A stretch of DNA of 44,707 nt from Bradyrhizobium hereditatis (GCF_020329435.1 NZ_JAGKJK010000028.1:1-44707); one strand, 5' to 3'; shown: positions 8,451 to 16,139, counted from the stretch's first letter. Program-made: numbers and translations. The notes: generated from the letters alone by a model not told the origin.

Positions 8451-8557
8451 TTAGGAACGCGGAGGAGGGAAGTGGGTTGATCCGCGTCGCATCCCTCGCT
8501 GCGACACCTCAGCCCGAGAAGAACGGCCTAGAACCTGCCGCGCTAGGCCCTTTCTCG
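8451..8557 (+). ncRNA. Putative small RNA element, copy 1 (two hairpins)
   Basis: The first 42 bases (8451-8492) recur at 9451-9494 with few changes. A hairpin follows: GTCGCA (8486-8491) with TGCGAC (8500-8505). Then comes a second, longer hairpin: CGAGAA (8515-8520) and GGCCTAG (8525-8531) pair with CTAGGCC (8543-8549) and TTCTCG (8552-8557). In copy 2 the first stem is identical but its loop differs, and the second stem has a different sequence with the same pairing. Conserved structure with changing sequence argues for RNA. The strand is inferred from the order of the hairpins. It could instead be a mobile palindromic repeat. Confidence 0.5.
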
Positions 8558-8624
8558 CGTTCAGGGGCCCGTCGGCCGGTTCAATACAACAGCGATGTCT
8601 GCCCTTGCGTAGTTGGTAAGGGTC

Positions 8625-8813
8625 CTAACTAAGATCGGGCCTGAAGCCCGCCGGCATTGCAGGGACGTCCTCAGGATCGGCCGGATTTCTATTGCAGCCC
8701 GGGCAAGGTGCGCCGGCGCCACGGCAGCCACACGCCCGTTCACCCAAGAATGGCCGATCGAGGTGATTTTCACAAACCCACCGAGTGTTGTCGGACTGAG
8801 GACAGTACCGCAT
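8625..8813 (-). CDS. Small Cys-rich protein, possible zinc ribbon
   Basis: A 62-residue protein from the ATG at 8813 (MRYCPQSDNTRWVCEN). Six cysteines at spacings C-x9-C, then CxC and CPxC (RACGCRGAGAPCPGCN) suggest a small metal-binding fold. I recognise the general pattern as a short conserved hypothetical frequent in Bradyrhizobium, with no known function. The ribosome site is weak. The ORF continues upstream without gene character, so this internal ATG was preferred. Confidence 0.65.
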   Translation of the reverse strand: MRYCPQSDNTRWVCENHLDRPFLGERACGCRGAGAPCPGCNRNPADPEDVPAMPAGFRPDLS

Positions 8814-9026
8814 CGAATTCCGCCCGCTAGTAAAGGAAACCAATGTCGGCGCAGTAGTTGGCGTTCCGACATGGTCGACAGCTGCACGGCTACTTTTGGT
8901 GTAGCGAGGGTGGGCTGCCGGGTGCTGGATTTCGGCGTGGGCCTTTGGGTGAAGGGCTGGCCTCCAGGGCCTCAGCTTCACGCCACGAAACTGAGGCCCC
9001 TGGTGCGAGGCAAATGCGCCTGCCGG

Positions 9027-9380
9027 TCAATTTCGGGGGCTGGGCTGCGGCGCGGGCGAAGCTTGTGATGTTGCGGGCTGCTGGGGTGTGCTTGTAGGCT
9101 GCTGTTGAGGTGTGGCGACAAGCTGCTGATCGCCGCCACCATGGGGCACGCAGGTGCCAATGTTGCTCAGCAGCCGTTTGGCCTGCAATTCGCGAGCTCT
9201 GGCGTAATCTCGCCGCCGGTCGAATTTGATCGCAGCTCCCCGGTCCCAAGCGTCAAACGCATCAGCATAGTGCTGGCGCATCTGCTCTTCGGCAGCGAGA
9301 CAATCGGCAAACTTATCAAACACCAGGTCAGTATTGACCGGCATGACGCCGCCTACCAAGACCACAAGCATCCATTTCAT
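9027..9380 (-). CDS. Small secreted hypothetical protein
   Basis: A 117-residue protein starting at the ATG at 9380. A short hydrophobic N-terminus (KWMLVVLVGGVMPV) looks like a signal peptide or anchor, followed by a helical region with a conserved-looking core (VFDKFADCLAAEEQMRQHYADAFDAW) and a Gln/Pro/Ser/Thr-rich disordered tail (about residues 85-117). I recognise the core as common in Bradyrhizobium hypotheticals of unknown function. It sits between the two small-RNA-like repeats and reads opposite to them. Confidence 0.65.
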   Translation of the reverse strand: MKWMLVVLVGGVMPVNTDLVFDKFADCLAAEEQMRQHYADAFDAWDRGAAIKFDRRRDYARARELQAKRLLSNIGTCVPHGGGDQQLVATPQQQPTSTPQQPATSQASPAPQPSPRN

Positions 9381-9450
9381 AGTTTCCCGCCTATATGTTG
9401 CTCCCCCTACTTTGAGAACGTGCGCTAAGTTCCAGCTAAACCATCGACAG

Positions 9451-9553
9451 TTAGGAACGCGCGTGAGGGAAAGTGGGTTGATCCGCGTCGCATCTTCCCC
9501 CCTGGTGCGACACTCAGCACGAGAGGGTCTCGGCGCCGCCGCCGGGACCCTTT
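9451..9553 (+). ncRNA. Putative small RNA element, copy 2 (two hairpins)
   Basis: Same order as copy 1: conserved leader (9451-9494), hairpin GTCGCA (9487-9492) with TGCGAC (9506-9511), then a strong hairpin 9524-9533 with 9542-9551 (ten pairs, one a G-T wobble) followed by TT. The second stem sequence differs fully from copy 1 while pairing is kept. Starts exactly 1000 bases after copy 1, in the same direction. Confidence 0.5.
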
Positions 9554-9680
9554 GCTATGAACAGTAAAAAGATGCAGATCGCGCCAGCCGAAAGAGCCAG
9601 CGTAGCGGCAAGAGTAACGGCATAACTCCGATCGATTCGCGCGCCATTGAAATAGAGTGGAGATGGGGTCTGGTAATCAT
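9514..9680 (-). CDS. Tiny membrane protein, start uncertain
   Basis: The frame ending at 9514 encodes a convincing single membrane helix (YAVTLAATLALSAGAICIFLLFI) after a PSPLYFNGARIDRS lead-in, then a Gly-rich tail. The only nearby ATG (9680) is in a different frame, offset by one base; in-frame starts are an ATT near 9696 or an ATG at 9822 that overlaps the next gene. A one-base deletion just after the true start would explain this. It follows the gene at 9729-9923 on the same strand. Its end overlaps the small-RNA-like hairpin of copy 2. Confidence 0.4.
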
Positions 9681-9728
9681 GTTGATATGGATCAATTGGC
9701 GAAGGGCGAGGCCCATGATCTAGCAGCC

Positions 9729-9923
9729 TCAGCGCGCCGCCTGCACGGCGCTCGGTTGTTCGCCCTGGATCGCGCCTGTGCTGGCCAACCATTCTCGACC
9801 CTTTGCCAAAAGCCGGTAGCAAGCAGCTATGTCGGCGTATCGTTTCTTTAGCGGCCTGATCGATGTCTCAGCCAGCGCTTCGAATTCGGCGGCTCTCTCC
9901 AGATATTCCGCGACGCTGCGCAC
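9729..9923 (-). CDS. Small conserved hypothetical protein, 64 residues
   Basis: The GTG start at 9923 has a strong AGGAGG ribosome site five bases upstream, which decides the start. The protein is a helical, Ala/Glu-rich pattern (SVAEYLERAAEFEALAE....KKRYADIAACYRLLA) that I recognise as a widespread short hypothetical in Bradyrhizobium and relatives. No function is known. It lies ten bases after the stop of the preceding minus-strand gene (9934), so the two are probably cotranscribed. Confidence 0.7.
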   Translation of the reverse strand: MRSVAEYLERAAEFEALAETSIRPLKKRYADIAACYRLLAKGREWLASTGAIQGEQPSAVQAAR

Positions 9924-9933
9924 CTTACCCTCC

Positions 9934-10133
9934 TCATGTCGGAAGTCGCAGACCAGGCGACTTCAGCCACTCGTCTAGGTGCGCTGCGGTTTCGGTTTGG
10001 CGGGCACGTCTCAGGAACTGTTCCTGAGCGGTGCCGGGAGGAAGTGCCCGAGCCGCTTCTCTGTGGCGCTGAACTTCTTCCGCTAGCCGTTCTTCAAAAC
10101 TTTTCTCGTGCTGGATGCGGCGACGCCTCTCAT
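9934..10133 (-). pseudogene. Small conserved hypothetical protein, probably frameshifted at its start
   Basis: The frame ending at the TGA 9934-9936 gives a natural helical protein (HEKSFEERLAEEVQRHREAARALPPG....ARQTETAAHLDEWLKSPG), a pattern I know from short Bradyrhizobium hypotheticals. The only nearby ATG (10133) is one base out of frame, and no in-frame ATG, GTG or TTG precedes the conserved part. A one-base indel next to the start would explain it. It heads a probable small operon with 9729-9923. Confidence 0.5.
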
Positions 10134-10200
10134 TTGCTCGAGCTAGCGGTAATCTGGTTGACCGTTGGCCGCTTGTTTCGCGTGCTGGCGGTTGAAATGG

Positions 10201-10245
10201 GCGGCCCCGACGGCTCCTCAGCCCCTGCTGCTGGGGCCGCTTTTT
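10201..10245 (+). terminator. Strong intrinsic terminator, rightward
   Basis: GCGGCCCC (10201-10208) pairs with GGGGCCGC (10233-10240), directly followed by TTTTT (10241-10245). The intervening bases can form an alternative inner hairpin. No supported rightward gene ends just before it, so it may end a small RNA or a lost gene. Confidence 0.65.
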
Positions 10246-10409
10246 GCATTGGCTAGCTACGCAAAGTCGCTCGCCGCAGCGCTCTGCGGGCCCGCCCAGG
10301 ATGATAGCTTTCCATCAAGCTAGATAATGGTCCACCAGTAAACATTGCCAGAAGTTCCCGGTCTCCTATAGAATGAGCGATTACTTTCATGATTCGCGGG
10401 GGGCGCGTC

Positions 10410-10580
10410 ATGGTGGCTGACTGGGAGTCAATGTCGATCAGTGAGCTGTTCGAACTGCACCAACAGATGCAGTCAGTACTTCGCGACAAACTGATCGCTA
10501 AAAAAGAGTTGCTAGAAGATCGCTTGCTTAGGCTTAACCCGCCGTCGGATATTGTCCTCGGGAAAGATCGGCGGTCTTAG
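10410..10580 (+). CDS. H-NS-like oligomerisation domain without DNA-binding domain
   Basis: A 56-residue protein from the ATG at 10410 (MVADWESMSIS); an ATG seven codons earlier is also possible. It aligns with the N-terminal coiled-coil of the H-NS paralogues in this window: ELFELHQQMQSVLRDKL..KKELLEDRLLRLN, compared with ELWALHGEISGILSARI. It then stops, with no PRRKYP...GRGK.PRWL core. Such a fragment could pair with full-length H-NS and weaken it, as truncated H-NS proteins do in enterobacteria, or may simply be a decayed gene. The end overlaps by 47 bases with the convergent gene at 10534-10755. Confidence 0.65.
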   Translation: MVADWESMSISELFELHQQMQSVLRDKLIAKKELLEDRLLRLNPPSDIVLGKDRRS

Positions 10581-10755
10581 TTGGCAATCTAGTCCTCGAC
10601 CTTTCGCGATACGCTCGCTTCGCTCGAAAAGGTGCTTCTTTTTGTCGAACCAGCTCCTGCAGATTTGCAAGTTCCTCAAGGCTTCCAACTAGATCAGCGT
10701 TATCTTTCTCTAATTGATAAAAGCGGTCGCTTGCACTTTGGAGTGTCGCCTTCAT
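10534..10755 (-). CDS. Small coiled-coil hypothetical protein
   Basis: A 73-residue protein. The ATG at 10755 has a strong ribosome site (AGGGAGG, about six bases away), which decides this start over one seven codons upstream. The first 45 residues form a heptad-like coiled coil (FYQLEKDNADLVGSLEELANLQELVRQ), followed by a basic tail. Not recognised beyond this. It converges with and overlaps the truncated H-NS-like gene. Confidence 0.55.
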   Translation of the reverse strand: MKATLQSASDRFYQLEKDNADLVGSLEELANLQELVRQKEAPFRAKRAYRERSRTRLPTKTADLSRGQYPTAG

Positions 10756-11010
10756 CACAGCCTCCCTACCGTACACCGTGCAGCAACCCTCGATATTATC
10801 GAGTGGCTAGGTGGAAGTCGGTGCGAAAGCTTACAAAGCCTGCTCATAAAACGGGACTACCGCGGCGTGCTGAGAAGTTCCTGTTACCTGTTTTTCCCGA
10901 CGTGGCTCCTTCGTGGATCTTTTTGGAGATCCTGGAACGTACACTAGGTGCCCATGCGGGAGAGTCTCAACGGCGCCCTTAGACCTTGCCACGCATCTCG
11001 AAATGAGAAA

Positions 11011-11040
11011 CGGCCCCAGCCTGCTCGAAGACTGGGGCCG
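11011..11040. terminator. Hairpin, terminator-like
   Basis: CGGCCCCAG (11011-11019) and CTGGGGCCG (11032-11040) form a perfect nine-base stem with a 12-base loop. No long T-run on either side. Lies in the 10756-11166 stretch, in which I see no gene. Confidence 0.4.
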
Positions 11041-11166
11041 TCTTCCGGGTTAGGGCTTGGGGGCAGGTCCCGGAAGCCGAGGTCTTTCTCAAACGTATTG
11101 TCGCGACCCTCGCACGTCTGCCCGGTAAGCGACGCTCTTGGGACACTTCCCGGCGGACACGCTAAG

Positions 11167-11192
11167 AGCCCCGCCTGTTTACGCGGCGGGCT
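11167..11192 (-). terminator. Leftward terminator-like hairpin after the 17-residue ORF
   Basis: On the minus strand AGCCCGCC (11192-11185) pairs with GGCGGGGCT (11175-11167) with one bulged base, starting inside the TAA stop of the tiny ORF above it and followed by CTCTTAG. The fit between stop and hairpin supports a real transcript end. Confidence 0.5.
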
Positions 11193-11245
11193 TACAACGA
11201 CCCCAGCACCTGCCAGATGATTGCCAGCACCAGTATCACCAGCAT
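11192..11245 (-). CDS. Possible 17-residue membrane peptide
   Basis: ATG at 11245, stop at 11192-11194. The peptide is one hydrophobic helix with a Trp near the interface (ends IIWQVLGSL). A hairpin begins at the stop. An AGGACC sequence lies about nine bases before the ATG. It is located 28 bases after the end of the broken small gene at 11274-11419 on the same strand. Too short for certainty. Confidence 0.3.
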   Translation of the reverse strand: MLVILVLAIIWQVLGSL

Positions 11246-11273
11246 GGCTAGGCGGTCCTGCGGCCAATCCGGT

Positions 11274-11419
11274 TCATTCGATTACCGGATACTCGAAGAC
11301 AACGCCTTCAGGATCGTTTGTCTCTAGCCAGGTTTCCGCGGCGTCGGCATTCGCGAAGATCTTGAGGTGATCAGGGTCCCCGACCGCTTGCTCGTATCGA
11401 CGTGGACGAAAACGGTCAT
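11274..11419 (-). pseudogene. Small conserved hypothetical, one-base frameshift
   Basis: ATG at 11419 begins MTVFVHVDTSK; the continuation GDPDHLKIFANADAAETWLETNDPEGVVFEYPVIE lies one frame over and ends at TGA 11274-11276. Joined, they give a natural 48-residue protein of a type I recognise in Bradyrhizobium (function unknown). The span of 146 bases is one short of a whole number of codons: one base has been lost near AAGCGGTCG. Either true decay or a sequence error. Confidence 0.6.
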
Positions 11420-11427
11420 TGGTCTCT

Positions 11428-11634
11428 TCAGCTTGCGCTTGCCCAATGATGACCTTTGCGCTCGGGATTAAAGTCCCGTTCGATGTGACGATTCAACGCC
11501 CGCATGATGCCGATCCGGGCGAGCATCGTCGGGCCGCCATGCTCTGCAACGAGAATTAGCGCCTCCGTGACCGCTTGCCATTCCGGCGCGGGAGTGCTCG
11601 GCTTTCGGCAGCTTCGTGATTTAGCTGGCGGCAT
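11428..11634 (-). CDS. Small conserved hypothetical protein, C-terminus probably frameshifted
   Basis: A 68-residue protein from the ATG at 11634. The core (TPAPEWQAVTEALILVAEHGGPTMLARIGIMRALNRH) is a pattern I recognise from short Bradyrhizobium proteins of unknown function. The last residues read HHWASAS-stop; adding one G to the GGG run would give HHWGKRKLKR, the natural basic tail. So a homopolymer deletion near 11440 has probably clipped the end. It lies nine bases upstream of the next minus-strand small gene. Confidence 0.6.
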   Translation of the reverse strand: MPPAKSRSCRKPSTPAPEWQAVTEALILVAEHGGPTMLARIGIMRALNRHIERDFNPERKGHHWASAS

Positions 11635-11639
11635 CCCCA

Positions 11640-12040
11640 ACGTGAGGAGCCGGCAGCCATTTGGAAGCGGGATTGGATCCTCAAACGAGGCGGACCCGGG
11701 CAATAAGATCTACTCGGGCAATGATCTTGGGTGTTCCGTCCCATGACACCCTATCCCTCGCGGAGCCGCCTTCGAGTGTGCAATTGTGCGCCTTGCGGAG
11801 TTTTGCACATGGCGTGATCCACGTGGCAGCTCGTGGCGGGCGCCTGGTAGGGCGGCGCCGGTGCCGTCGCAAGGCTATGGGCGACTGGGATGATTGTTGA
11901 TGCGCAGCCAGAAAGGCGGCGGATCGCGGCGATCGACTGCCGACCTTTGCCGGGGTCCAGATTCCCAGCCGCATCGGTGCTCTGATTCCGGCCGGAGGTG
12001 ACCGACTAAAAGCGTGATGCTTCTTAGAATCGTGGTCGAT
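11640..12040. other. No supported gene
   Basis: Several open frames exist on both strands but none has a ribosome site, domain or family pattern I can defend. Nothing else is seen. Confidence 0.5.
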
Positions 12041-12079
12041 CATGATCCGGAAGGCCGCTACGCACTATTCCGGATCATG
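12041..12079. repeat. Dispersed palindromic repeat of Rhizobiales type, possible terminator
   Basis: CATGATCCGGAA (12041-12052) pairs perfectly with TTCCGGATCATG (12068-12079). The GCATGATCCGGAA...TTCCGGATCATG pattern is a very common intergenic palindrome in Bradyrhizobium, Rhodopseudomonas and relatives (established from genome reading, not searched here). It starts one base after the stop of the Wza-like gene and may end its transcript. Confidence 0.75.
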
Positions 12080-12080
12080 C

Positions 12081-13370
12081 TTAGGGGGTCGCAGTCGTAA
12101 TCGGCGGCGGCGTTGTGATAATCGTCGTCGTTCCGGTGCCCGAAGCAGCTGCTTTGAGGGCAAAGAAGTTGGTTGCGTAGATGATCGGGTCGTTTACGGT
12201 CGCCATGATGGTTCTCAGGAAGACCAGGAACTTGGTGGTTTCCACGCTAACCGAGTTAGATGTGTAGATGACGTCCTTGTTACGCATCTGGAATGACTGG
12301 GCCAGGAAATAGCCCGATGGATCCCGAAGGTTTACGTGAAAAATGATCGGAATGATGTCGCCCTGAAATGGCCTGACGTCGACGCCGATCTCTTTGGCAA
12401 CGGCCCGCGTTTCACCGCGGTAGAGATACACCGCCGCAGGATCGGCTTGAGCGTCGTTCAGTCCACCTTGTTTTCCGATTGCTTCGGCCAGCGACAGGCG
12501 CCACGCGTCGAACTTGAATTGGCCTTGCGTTCCACCGGCGCCAAACGCGACGAAGGTCTGCGGCATATTGAATAGGTAGATGACATCGTTGGGGAGCACA
12601 TAAATGTCATTGGCGGGCTCATACATCAGCGCGCCAAATGGCACGCTGGCACGATGCCCCATCCGTTTGAGTGAGACCCAAGTGTCGTATCCTTGCGCGG
12701 ATGGGCCGCCTGCACGTGCGATCGCATCAAGGACGCGTTCGCCAGAGGGGCTGGCTGGAAAACGACCGGCGGTTCGCACGTCCCCTAGGACGGTGATCAA
12801 GGAAGTGTTTTGCGTCGCGAGATTGACCACGACTTGCGGTTCAAGGGCGCGAGCCTTGAGTTTGTCCGTGATCTCGTTGCTGATCTCGAAGGGCGTGCGG
12901 CCCTTGGCCCGAATAGAACCCGCGTATGGAACCGAGATATTGCCTTGTTCGTCGACCGCTTGGTTGGGAATGGTGACAAAGTTGCCAGCGCGGACACCTG
13001 CTTCGGACGTGAAAAGACCGCCGGCTGCGGCCTCAAAAATAGTGACACTGACAATGTCGCCGATCCCAAAGCGAAATGCCTTCGGCGGGGTTTGAGCGGC
13101 AAACGCCGTGGATAGCCTGGGTATGTGTTGGCCAAGAATGTTGACGACTTCCGGGGTCAGCTTGACCAGCGCATAGGGGAGGGCGGCCGGCTCGCTGCCT
13201 TCCTTGGCCCTCTGCACGTCTGCGCCCAAGGGGCCGCTACCAGGCGTGATGATACATCCGGCACAGAACAGGGTCATAATGCCGACCGCGATTCTCGCCC
13301 CGATTTGCAGCGTCCGGATCAGAACCGTTCCCCCAACTATCAACTGAGACCAATGGCGGCACGTTGGCAC
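12081..13370 (-). CDS. Polysaccharide export outer-membrane lipoprotein (Wza/ExoF-like)
   Basis: A 429-residue protein. An N-terminal hydrophobic segment ends at LFCAGC-IITPGSG, a near-lipobox with Cys as the likely acylated residue (position -3 is unusual). The poly_export domain follows: FRFGIGDIVSVTIFEAA, GNISVPYAGSIRAKGRT, QVVVNL, then SLBB-type segments (VLGDVRTAGRFPASP...LDAIARAGG and a second around DAWRLSLAEAIGKQGG). Wza-type proteins form the outer-membrane channel for capsule or exopolysaccharide. The C-terminus is Thr/Pro-rich. The GTG at 13370 is tentative: a better-placed ribosome site (GGGGGAAC) lies closer to the signal sequence. The partner kinase gene ends at 13501-15837 just upstream, so they form a pair. 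Confidence 0.9.
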   Translation of the reverse strand: MPTCRHWSQLIVGGTVLIRTLQIGARIAVGIMTLFCAGCIITPGSGPLGADVQRAKEGSEPAALPYALVKLTPEVVNILGQHIPRLSTAFAAQTPPKAFRFGIGDIVSVTIFEAAAGGLFTSEAGVRAGNFVTIPNQAVDEQGNISVPYAGSIRAKGRTPFEISNEITDKLKARALEPQVVVNLATQNTSLITVLGDVRTAGRFPASPSGERVLDAIARAGGPSAQGYDTWVSLKRMGHRASVPFGALMYEPANDIYVLPNDVIYLFNMPQTFVAFGAGGTQGQFKFDAWRLSLAEAIGKQGGLNDAQADPAAVYLYRGETRAVAKEIGVDVRPFQGDIIPIIFHVNLRDPSGYFLAQSFQMRNKDVIYTSNSVSVETTKFLVFLRTIMATVNDPIIYATNFFALKAAASGTGTTTIITTPPPITTATP

Positions 13371-13500
13371 TGCCTGGCGAATCGAACCAGCCCGTTCGTC
13401 TATCTAACTGAAAAGCAGTCCCCGTGTGTTGCGGGCCTGCAACAGTTGCGGGCCGGCGCAAACAACTAATGATCACCGATATAGAATAACAAATCCCTGC

Positions 13501-15837
13501 TTAGCCGGAATTGGATATGCCGTAGCGGGCGCAGTGGTCCTCACTGTAGTAATCGCGCAAATAGCTGTCGTAGCGAGCCATTGCCTTGATGTCGGTCTTG
13601 TTGAGGACAGTGCCGATCAAGCTATCGTGGATGGTAGGGGCGGTGTGCAGGGCGTGCTTGACGACGTCGATCTTTGTCTGTCCCCATTCGACAACAAGGA
13701 TAAAGTGGTCGACGAGCTGTGTTGTGGCGCGAACATCGACCAATGGTGTCAGGGGGGGAAGATCGACGATGACGTAGTCATAACTCGCCCGTAACCGGTC
13801 GAAGAGCTTGTGCATTGAGTCCGTCGAAAGGAGTTCGCTGCTGTGCAGCAGGTCGTTCCGACGAACGGCCGGCAAGAATGCCAGGTTCGTCGTTGGGTCC
13901 CGCCAAACTGTCTCTTCTATCGACTGGCTGCCATTGGTGACCTCGATTATGCCGGCGGCTGCATTTGGTGCGAGACTGGAGGACAGTGAAGGATTCCTCA
14001 GGTCGCAGTCGACGATGATGACGCTTTTGCCACCGTGCCCAACGAGCTGCGCCAGGGAAGCTGCAATCGTGGTCTTGCCTTCATTGGGCAAAGCTGAGGT
14101 GATGCCAATAACCTGATTCGAGGTCTTGGTCGCATTGAGATCGATTGCCAGCTTGATCGAACGTATCGCCTCGGCGAACCTCGATAGCGGTCTGTCGATG
14201 ACGGCACGGTGGATAGCAGAATCCCTCGAAATGGTTCGCTGGCCCAGATCCCCCTCGCTCGAACGCGATTTGGCTCTGCGCATCGGTGTCTGCGGCACGA
14301 CGAGCTCCGGCACCAACGCGAGGCATGGCAGTCCCAGTTCGGCTTCGATCTGCGCGGAGGTGCGAAAGACGCGATCCATTAGCTCTCGGAACAAGCCCAG
14401 CATGATCCCGAAGCCGATGCCGCCAATCAAGCCCAGCGCGAGAATTACCCTGCTTTTCGGTTTGCTCTTGCTCAGCGGCGGCGACGCAGGCTGGACTACC
14501 CTTGTCTCGGAGATGGGAAAACTCTCCTGTTGCTTGGAGCCGATGTAGCGCTGCTGGAACATGTCAGACAGGCTGCGCAAACCCTTCGCACGATTTTCCA
14601 GCTCCCGTATGGTCAGTTCAGCCGCATTCGTTGTGCGCGATTGGGCCACCGCTTCGGCCAGCTGCTTCTCGATCTGTTGCTGTCGCTGCTTAGCAACTTC
14701 GAGGTCATTTCGGGTGTTTTCGGCAAGTCTTCTGACCTCATCGAAAATCGAAGAGCGTAGATCGCGCATACGATTGCGGAGAGTGGCAACAGCCTGATGG
14801 TTAGGTCCGAATCTGGCCGAATACTCGCTTTCGCGTCTCGTCAGTTCAAGATACTGCTGTCGGAGGCCGTTTATGATCGGATTGCTGGTGACGTCGGAGC
14901 CAACAGCATCCAGGGTGCCCATCGAAGACAAATTAGCTGGGTTGCTGCGCAATATAGCGTCGTACTGATTTAACCTCGCTGAGGCTTCGGTCAGCTGCGC
15001 GCGAGCCGCCATCAGCCGATTGTTGAGCTCTGTGACCTGCTGCTCGTCGATCGACTTTCCTTCCGGGGACACGATGTTGTTCTGAGACTTGTATTGATTA
15101 ACAGCGCGCTCAGCATTGAGCGCCTGGTCGCCAAGATCGCGCAGCCTGTCCTGAAGCCAGCTGGTTGCACTTCGATTGGCCTCGAATTTCGCATTCAGTT
15201 GTTCCGTGATGTATGCGCCTGCTACTGCGTTTGCGATTTCCGCGGCTCGTTCGGGGTTGCTCGAACTGAAGCTGATCTCCAGAATGCTGCTCATGCCGAT
15301 CCGGTTTGCTGAGAGCCGGTCCTGGAATGCCGTGATGGCATCGGACAGTCCTGCCGGAGTGCCAGCTTTGGATTGCTCCGGCAGGGTCGAGTTCCACGTC
15401 GATGCCGCGCGCCATAATGAAGACAGTGACGGTCCGGAACCGCTGAAATCGGGGTCATTGACGAGGTTAAGCTGAGTGATCACTGAGGTTGCCAGCGCGC
15501 TCGACTTGAGCAGCTGGATTTGGGTCTCGATCTGGTTGTGGTCGAAGGCTGGCTCCGAAAGTATCGACTGCTGCTGTACGAACTGCGCCCTGGGGTTTGC
15601 CAGAAGGACCTGCACACGCGCAGTATAGGTGGGTGGGGTGATCCGTAGGTAGATTATGCATGATGTTAATGCGAACACCGCAGTAAGGATGATCACAAGG
15701 TATTGGCGTCGCAGCAGCCCGAGTGCGAAATTAATAAGCTCGCTTATACCGCCCCCAGATCCGGCATCGTCGCTGTACGCCGGGCCGGTCTGAGGATTGC
15801 GGGTCTGCTCGGCGTTTAACATGTTGGTTTGAAGCAT
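13501..15837 (-). CDS. Polysaccharide co-polymerase / BY-type tyrosine kinase (Wzc/ExoP-like)
   Basis: A 778-residue inner-membrane protein from the ATG at 15837 (MLQTNMLNAEQ); the frame opens further upstream at a TTG, but that part is unlikely coding. A first membrane helix (YLVIILTAVFALTSCIIYL) starts the Wzz domain, a long periplasmic coiled coil follows, then the PxxPxxP-type segment (QPASPPLSKSKPKS) before the second helix. The cytoplasmic kinase has Walker A (SALPNEGKTT, about residue 580), Walker A' (VIIVDCDLRNP) and Walker B (YVIVDLPPL). The tail carries a Tyr cluster (YDSYLRDYYSEDH) for autophosphorylation. It sets chain length and couples polymerisation to the Wza-like channel encoded next. 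Fused membrane and kinase parts are as in proteobacterial Wzc. Confidence 0.93.
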   Translation of the reverse strand: MLQTNMLNAEQTRNPQTGPAYSDDAGSGGGISELINFALGLLRRQYLVIILTAVFALTSCIIYLRITPPTYTARVQVLLANPRAQFVQQQSILSEPAFDHNQIETQIQLLKSSALATSVITQLNLVNDPDFSGSGPSLSSLWRAASTWNSTLPEQSKAGTPAGLSDAITAFQDRLSANRIGMSSILEISFSSSNPERAAEIANAVAGAYITEQLNAKFEANRSATSWLQDRLRDLGDQALNAERAVNQYKSQNNIVSPEGKSIDEQQVTELNNRLMAARAQLTEASARLNQYDAILRSNPANLSSMGTLDAVGSDVTSNPIINGLRQQYLELTRRESEYSARFGPNHQAVATLRNRMRDLRSSIFDEVRRLAENTRNDLEVAKQRQQQIEKQLAEAVAQSRTTNAAELTIRELENRAKGLRSLSDMFQQRYIGSKQQESFPISETRVVQPASPPLSKSKPKSRVILALGLIGGIGFGIMLGLFRELMDRVFRTSAQIEAELGLPCLALVPELVVPQTPMRRAKSRSSEGDLGQRTISRDSAIHRAVIDRPLSRFAEAIRSIKLAIDLNATKTSNQVIGITSALPNEGKTTIAASLAQLVGHGGKSVIIVDCDLRNPSLSSSLAPNAAAGIIEVTNGSQSIEETVWRDPTTNLAFLPAVRRNDLLHSSELLSTDSMHKLFDRLRASYDYVIVDLPPLTPLVDVRATTQLVDHFILVVEWGQTKIDVVKHALHTAPTIHDSLIGTVLNKTDIKAMARYDSYLRDYYSEDHCARYGISNSG

Positions 15838-15929
15838 TTTGGTGCTCGCTGCGCGGCCTGTGATCGCCGTCCGACGGCCGCAACAGTGATCGTGTTGGGC
15901 CAGATTTGACGCCTCCGGTCGAGGATGGA

Positions 15930-16000
15930 GGCATTTAAATATAACAGGGGAAAAATCTGTTGTCCAAATTAAATGATAGTAGTTAATTTTCCGAGGCGCC
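15930..16000. promoter_or_regulatory. AT-rich promoter region of the export operon
   Basis: ATTTAAATATAACA, AAATTAAATGATAG and GTTAATTTT occur within 70 bases, about 100-160 bases before the kinase start at 15837. Likely promoter of the kinase and Wza genes and candidate site for H-NS or MucR-type regulators. Confidence 0.4.
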
Positions 16001-16139
16001 CTCAAAGCGCGGCAGTCAAGAGGTGGCTAGTTGGCATGACCATCCGCCGCGGCCCCTACCGCTACAACGTCAGGCTGGGAGATAATCTTCGGGCTGCGAG
16101 GTGCCTCCTATTGGTTCTGCGGTAACGCGAGGAGGAGTT

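Noticed and set aside
8451..9553. CRISPR-like reading of the spaced repeats
   Set aside because: Only two copies 1000 bases apart with a gene between and no cas genes; the structure fits RNA or a dispersed repeat instead.
9936..10256. Plus-strand frame of 106 codons ending near a terminator
   Set aside because: The minus strand has a natural small conserved protein here; the plus-strand product has no recognisable pattern.
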